From positions 1 to 8,562 of the forward strand of contig JAUWNA010000067.1 in assembly GCA_030612905.1 (NCBI GenBank): a stretch of 8,562 nucleotides of DNA, given 5' to 3'. The DNA is from Promethearchaeota archaeon (GTDB lineage: Archaea > Asgardarchaeota > Lokiarchaeia > Sigyniarchaeales > SOKP01). Of the stretch, positions 5,164-8,562 are shown in pieces. The notes beneath the pieces are model-generated. The model saw only the letters and a list, made by a program, of their open reading frames with translations. It did no database searches and was not told the DNA's origin. Position 1 is the stretch's first letter. The number at the start of each line of letters is the position of its first letter. A program made the position numbers and the translations under genes.

Positions 5164-7164
5164 ATGTCTGATAAACAGACCATCGATAAATTAAGAATAG
5201 GAGTTTACGTTTGTAGATGAGGCGTTAATATTGGAGCTCACATTGATTGCGATGCTGTAAGAGATTTTGTTGAGCCTTTGCCTAATGTAGTCATAGCAAG
5301 AGTTAATAATTTCACTTGTAGCGATCCTGGGCAACAAATTATCAAAAACGATATATTAGAATTAGATTTAAATAGAATAGTGGTCGCAGCTTGCACTCCT
5401 AAGATTCACGAACCCACATACCGAGCCGTATTACAAGAAGCGGGATTAAGTCCCTACTATTTTGAAATGGTAAATATTAGAGAACATTGCTCCTTTGTTC
5501 ACCAAGACGATAAAGAAAAAGCGACAGAAAAAGCAATAAGGTTAATATTAGGAGGAATAAATAGGGCTCGTGAATTAGAAGTCGTTCCACGAAAAGAAAT
5601 ACCAGTAACTAAAGCAGCTTTGGTAATTGGTGCTGGAATTGCGGGGATGAATGCCGCATTAGATTTGGCTGCTCAAGGAATTTCTGTTTATTTAGTCGAA
5701 AAAGAACCAACCATAGGCGGAAAAATGGCACAACTCGATAGAATATTCCCTACTGACGATTGTGGGATATGAGTTTTAGCCCCAATAATGGTAAATGCTT
5801 CAAAACATCCCAATATAACTTTATTGACCTATAGCGATGTTATAGAGTTTAGTGGTATAACTGGAAATTTTAAGTTTAAAATCAGAAAAAATCCTCGATA
5901 TGTTGACGAAAAAAAGTGTACAGGATGCGGTTTATGCACGATAAAATGTCCAATTACGATCTCTAATGAGTTTGATCGAGGATTTGGAGAAAGAAGAGCA
6001 GTTTATATTCCTTTTCCTCAAGCGGTGCCAAAGTATGCTGTAATCGATATGGATGTGTGTATTGACTGCAAAAATTGTGAAAGAACTTGCCCTAGTGAAG
6101 CGATCGATTTTGAACAAGAACCAGAAATCATCGATATTACGGTAGGCGCTGTTATTATCGCAACTGGATGGGACGAATACAACATTTTGAAAAGTAACGA
6201 GTATATGTATGGAATTTTTCCTGATGTCATTACACAAATCGAATTAGAACGGTTGTTAAGTCCAATTGGCCCAACTGAGGGACATGTATACAGAATATCC
6301 GATGGAAAATTGCCTAAAAAAGTAGCTATGATCCAATGTGTTGGGTCCCGAACGTTAAGGGGAAATAATTATTGTTCTGCTGTCTGTTGTAGCGTTTCTT
6401 TGAAGAACGCTCAATTGTTAAAGCAAGAATACCCCGATATGGAAATAACAATATTCTATATAGATATTAGAACTACAGATAAAGGAAACGAACAATATTA
6501 TAGAAATATAAGAGAACAGAACGTTATGTTCATAAGGGGAAAACCGGGCGATATAAAGCTGAACGAGGATGGAACTATGAGACTCTTTTACGATAATTCT
6601 TTAGAGGGAGACGTTTCTTACTTGGATTTTGATTTAGTAGTGTGTTCAACAGGGATGATCCCTTCAAAAGGTACAAATAAAATAATAGATGTAATGGGGC
6701 TTAGTAAAGGTCCCAATGGATTCCTGTCAGAAATTCACGGGTGTTTAAAACCTCAAGAAACTAAAGGATTAGGGATTTACATATGTGGATGTGCTGCTGG
6801 ACCAAAAAACATACCATATTCCGTTTCTACAGCATTAGCCGCTGCAAGTAAAGCTGCTACATTGCTTTCTCACGATACTATCGTTCAAGAGTTAATTATA
6901 GCTGAAGTTGACGAATCTCTCTGTGTGGGCTGCCATAGATGCGAGAAATTATGCGAATATCAAGCAATAATCGTAGATGAAAATGGCATTGCCGTTGTTG
7001 ACGAGTTAAAATGTAAAGGTTGTGGAGTGTGCGTTTCCTCGTGTCCAGCACGAGCTATCGATTTAAAATATTACAGAGATAAGCAGTTTGAGGTAGAAAT
7101 TAAAGGAATCGCGAGCAGTGAAATCGAAGTTTTGACGAAAATATCAACCAAAATTGAAAATTAA
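5164..7164 (+). CDS. hdrA: HdrA, heterodisulfide reductase subunit A, with two selenocysteines
   Basis: HdrA is the FAD- and iron-sulfur-containing, electron-bifurcating subunit of HdrABC-type complexes. Reading UGA at 5218-5220 and 5770-5772 as Sec gives 666 aa, the normal length. The N-terminal GVYVC-R-U-G replaces the family's VC-H-CG with Cys17 and Sec19. A GxGxxG Rossmann motif is at 156-161 and EKEPTIGGKMAQL follows. The conserved DC-x2-C becomes Cys200-G-I-Sec203 before LAP. A ferredoxin pair has Cys252/255/258/262 and 299/302/305/309. A cluster-type set Cys392, 404, 408, 409 follows, and a second ferredoxin pair has Cys587/590/593/597 and 617/620/623/627. The start ATG has GGTGA at 5154-5158. 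vhuD begins 21 nt downstream, indicating one operon. Without Sec decoding the gene would look like two broken pieces (a TTG-start fragment at 5278 and an ATG-start one at 5788), but both UGAs replace conserved cysteines and the frame is otherwise intact. HdrB and HdrC are not in the window. Confidence 0.93.
5218..5220 (+). other. hdrA: In-frame UGA, selenocysteine codon of HdrA (Sec19)
   Basis: TGA follows VYVCR and precedes GVNIG, exactly where HdrA homologues have the second Cys of the N-terminal CHCG motif. The frame is open on both sides and conserved HdrA sequence flanks it. Confidence 0.9.
5770..5772 (+). other. hdrA: In-frame UGA, selenocysteine codon of HdrA (Sec203)
   Basis: TGA lies between TDDCGI and VLAPIM. 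HdrA homologues have Cys here (DCS-x-C-ILAP), and Sec at this motif is known in archaeal HdrA selenoproteins. Cys200 remains as the partner. Confidence 0.93.
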
Positions 7165-7185
7165 AGAGATTATAGGCGAGAATAA

Positions 7186-7617
7186 ATGTCAAAAACCGTA
7201 AAAGAAAGAAATATTATTGCTTTTGGATGTGAAAAGTGAGGGTATTCCGTAGCAGATTTAACAGGCACTATGAGAAAATCGTATTCTAACACTTTCCATT
7301 TAATAAGAGTTAAATGTACTGGTAGAATTGGAATTCATTTAATAATGGAATGCTTTTTGAACGGAGCCGATGGAGTAGCTATTATTTCATGAAAAGAAGG
7401 CGAATGTGAGTTTGGAAAAGGAAACTTGAATACATACGAACACGTCAAATTTTTAAAGATGTTGTTTAAACACATAGGCCTTTCTGAAGATAGGATTCAA
7501 CAATATTTCTGCTCTGCAGCTGAAGTTGAAAATTTCCTTAACTCAGTAGAAGACATCACTAACAAAATCGAAGCTCTTCCTCGTCTACCAAAACAAAAAA
7601 TTAACCCGAAGGAATGA
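7186..7617 (+). CDS. vhuD: VhuD/MvhD-type iron-sulfur subunit with two selenocysteines
   Basis: This family carries a [2Fe-2S] cluster and passes electrons from a hydrogenase or dehydrogenase to HdrA. Reading UGA at 7237-7239 and 7390-7392 as Sec gives 143 aa, close to the usual length of about 140. The first motif is FGC-EK-U-G (Cys15, Sec18), matching the family's CCNWC/U. RVKCTGRIG (41-49, Cys44) is the conserved central motif. The second Sec is in VAIIS-U-KEGEC (Sec69, Cys74), where the family has GCH-PG-DC, and GNLNTYEH resembles the GN...R segment that follows. AGGCGAG lies just before the ATG at 7186, 21 nt after hdrA. UGA at 7615-7617 is the true stop: the protein is then full-length and the following sequence is not family-like. 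Simple ORF calling gives only a 63-aa remnant from 7426. No hydrogenase subunits are nearby, so the electron donor is unknown. Confidence 0.9.
7237..7239 (+). other. vhuD: In-frame UGA, selenocysteine codon of VhuD (Sec18)
   Basis: TGA sits in FGCEK-U-GYSVADLTG. The family has CxxC here, and CxxU in known selenocysteine-containing VhuD proteins. Confidence 0.92.
7390..7392 (+). other. vhuD: In-frame UGA, selenocysteine codon of VhuD (Sec69)
   Basis: TGA sits in VAIIS-U-KEGECEFGKGN, at the position of the Cys in the family's GCH..DC motif. The sequence on both sides is in frame and family-like. Confidence 0.88.
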
Positions 7618-7649
7618 ATCTTACGAGAAAATTTTAGTCGCAAGATGAC
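7614..7649 (+). promoter_or_regulatory. Candidate SECIS element, eukaryote-like, overlapping the vhuD stop codon
   Basis: AUGA (7614-7617) and UGAC (7646-7649) can form the tandem G-A pairs of a eukaryotic-type SECIS core: G7616 with A7648 and A7617 with G7647. Above them 7618-7626 pairs with 7638-7646 in eight Watson-Crick pairs and one A-C mismatch at 7623/7641. The apical loop 7627-7637 starts with an A-run (7628-7631), where eukaryotic SECIS have unpaired As. The distance from AUGA to the As is about 10 nt, as in eukaryotic elements. A basal helix may come from CCGAA (7606-7610) with UUCGG (7668-7672), across the hairpin at 7650-7669. The basal helix is the weakest part. The element fits the Lokiarchaeota pattern of eukaryote-like SECIS in 3' regions; its function is inferred. 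Confidence 0.6.
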
Positions 7650-7669
7650 AAATTATTATGCTATAATTT
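7650..7669. terminator. AT-rich hairpin between convergent genes, possible transcript end
   Basis: AAATTAT (7650-7656) pairs perfectly with ATAATTT (7663-7669) around a six-base loop. It lies between the vhuD stop and the stop of the convergent winged-helix gene at 7678. It could mark transcript ends on either strand or be part of the SECIS fold. No U-tract follows on the plus strand, so a terminator role is uncertain. Confidence 0.3.
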
Positions 7670-7677
7670 CGGAAAAT

Positions 7678-8562
7678 TTAAGAATTAAGACTTTTAATAT
7701 AAATATCATAATTAACTTGAATATTATTATTTTTTACATAATTTTGACCTTTAATGGTTAATGTATAAATATTTTCTATAACTTTCAAATATTCTGATGT
7801 TTTCAAGAAATTTAAAGCTTGTTTAACATAGTAATATGAAATATCCCATTCTTTAGCAAAAAATTTGATATAATTAAACCTAGCTTTCTTAATGGAAACT
7901 ATTAATTGTAATATTTCATTAACATGCGGTATTTCTTTGATCTTAGCTTTTGAAAGTAATTCAGAATCGTTAATTTGTTCCAAAAGAAATTGAAAGTCGG
8001 GTATTTTAAAAAGATCCTTTCCCGAAGCAGTTAGCATGTATTTATTGGAAACGGTCTTTACATACCCCATATTTTCTAAAATTTTAATATTTTTAGAAAC
8101 TGTACTGAAAGTGATTAGTCCAAAGATAGAGTTGACAGAAGGTATCTTTTTTTGAATATTAGATTTATTAATTTGTCCATATTGATTAATAACATTTAAA
8201 ATGTAAGGAGCATAAAGTATTTTTTTTTTAAATTCATTAATATTGCTATAAAGTCTTAATTGTTCATCCTTTTCAAGATCATGATCTTTAATATAACTTA
8301 ATCCTTTCTTTGTTAATGAATGTAGATTTCCTTCCTTCAAAATATAATTAATTGATAATAACAACTCTAAAGAAATATCTAATAAAGATCTATTATAATT
8401 AACAATATTTAAAGATTCTAGATATTGATTTATGTGTGAATATCTAGGATAATCCATAGAATAAATCACTACTAAAATCTCGTTAATGAATTTAATATCT
8501 GAAGGTAAAATCTTATTATTATCTATATTTAGTTCATTTAAAATTTTTTTAGTAGAATTGCT
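7678..8562 (-). CDS. Protein with repeated winged-helix-like segments, 5' end outside the window
   Basis: The frame is open from TAA at 7678-7680 to the right edge, giving at least 294 visible residues. A GTG at 8467-8469 would give a 263-aa product, but the 31 codons beyond it are also open and protein-like (STKKILNELNIDNNKILPSD), so the true start is probably outside the window. Three places look like the wing of a winged-helix fold, each with a turn and a Gly: LHSLTKKGLSYI, YMLTASGKDLF and YTLTIKGQNYV (from residues 49, 144 and 235 counting the GTG as 1). The last two follow helical segments ending in LENMGYVKTV and LKTSEYLKV. This suggests tandem winged-helix domains, so a DNA-binding or protein-interaction role, possibly regulatory. 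I recognise no named family. It is strongly AT-rich with many Asn, Ile and Lys codons, and it converges on vhuD with 60 nt between the stops. Confidence 0.75.
   Translation of the reverse strand, partial: SNSTKKILNELNIDNNKILPSDIKFINEILVVIYSMDYPRYSHINQYLESLNIVNYNRSLLDISLELLLSINYILKEGNLHSLTKKGLSYIKDHDLEKDEQLRLYSNINEFKKKILYAPYILNVINQYGQINKSNIQKKIPSVNSIFGLITFSTVSKNIKILENMGYVKTVSNKYMLTASGKDLFKIPDFQFLLEQINDSELLSKAKIKEIPHVNEILQLIVSIKKARFNYIKFFAKEWDISYYYVKQALNFLKTSEYLKVIENIYTLTIKGQNYVKNNNIQVNYDIYIKSLNS

Noticed and set aside
5278..5772. A separate 164-aa ORF starting at TTG, with hdrA as a split or degraded gene
   Set aside because: The sequence upstream of 5278 is in frame and matches the HdrA N-terminus, and the stops at 5218 and 5770 are UGAs at conserved Cys positions. 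Two nonsense mutations both hitting conserved cysteines, with no other damage, is unlikely.
5932..6237. Two overlapping minus-strand ORFs inside hdrA
   Set aside because: They lie opposite the ferredoxin-domain coding region in different frames and show no recognisable motif or ribosome binding site.
6977..7002. AUGA...UGAC flanking a short hairpin within hdrA, a possible second SECIS
   Set aside because: The stem is only about six pairs with a three-base loop and has no A-rich apical loop. It lies in a conserved ferredoxin coding region, so the pattern is probably chance.
5218..7392. General reassignment of UGA to tryptophan or another amino acid
   Set aside because: Trp is encoded by TGG in the GTPase, SerRS and HdrA. 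All four internal UGAs lie at Cys positions or Cys motifs, and UGA also ends vhuD and the 69-aa ORF.

Overview
The window is strongly AT-rich and looks like the genome of an Asgard archaeon, most probably a Lokiarchaeota-type (Promethearchaeota) lineage. Four things point there. There is a Ras/Rab-superfamily small GTPase, a CofC-like enzyme of coenzyme F420 synthesis, and an archaeal seryl-tRNA synthetase. There is also an HdrA-VhuD pair carrying in-frame UGA codons at conserved cysteine positions, followed by an RNA element that resembles a eukaryotic SECIS. Lokiarchaeota are known to have multi-selenocysteine proteins and eukaryote-like SECIS elements. The lineage assignment is inference, because no rRNA or other marker gene is present.

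Layout, left to right. Positions 1-102 hold a short open tail, probably the end of a gene cut by the window edge. On the plus strand follow a 185-aa small GTPase (230-787), a CofC-like nucleotidyltransferase (846-1577) and a 57-aa basic small ORF (1780-1953). The 3' ends of the last two share a 72-nt duplicated segment, and in both the segment reads as a better protein tail in the +1 frame. The next block is on the minus strand: a 69-aa ORF of unknown function (4674-4883), serS (3289-4572) and a 410-aa coiled-coil protein (2032-3264). The last two are 24 nt apart and probably cotranscribed.

On the plus strand the two-gene operon hdrA (5164-7164) and vhuD/mvhD (7186-7617) occupies the centre right. 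Simple ORF calling breaks hdrA into two pieces and vhuD into a 63-aa fragment. Reading the four internal UGA codons as selenocysteine restores a 666-aa HdrA with Sec at residues 19 and 203, and a 143-aa VhuD with Sec at 18 and 69. Each Sec sits where relatives have Cys or in a cysteine motif. A SECIS-like hairpin (core 7614-7649) follows vhuD, and its 5' UGA coincides with the vhuD stop codon. The right edge holds the 3' part of a minus-strand protein with repeated winged-helix-like segments; its reading frame stays open through the window end.

How the genes fit together: HdrA and VhuD/MvhD are electron-transfer subunits of heterodisulfide-reductase-type, flavin-bifurcating complexes. No HdrB, HdrC or hydrogenase catalytic subunit lies in the window, so their partners are elsewhere. 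SerS charges tRNA-Ser and in Sec-using organisms also tRNA-Sec, giving a plausible but unproven link to the selenoprotein operon. CofC links to F420, a common hydride carrier in such metabolism.
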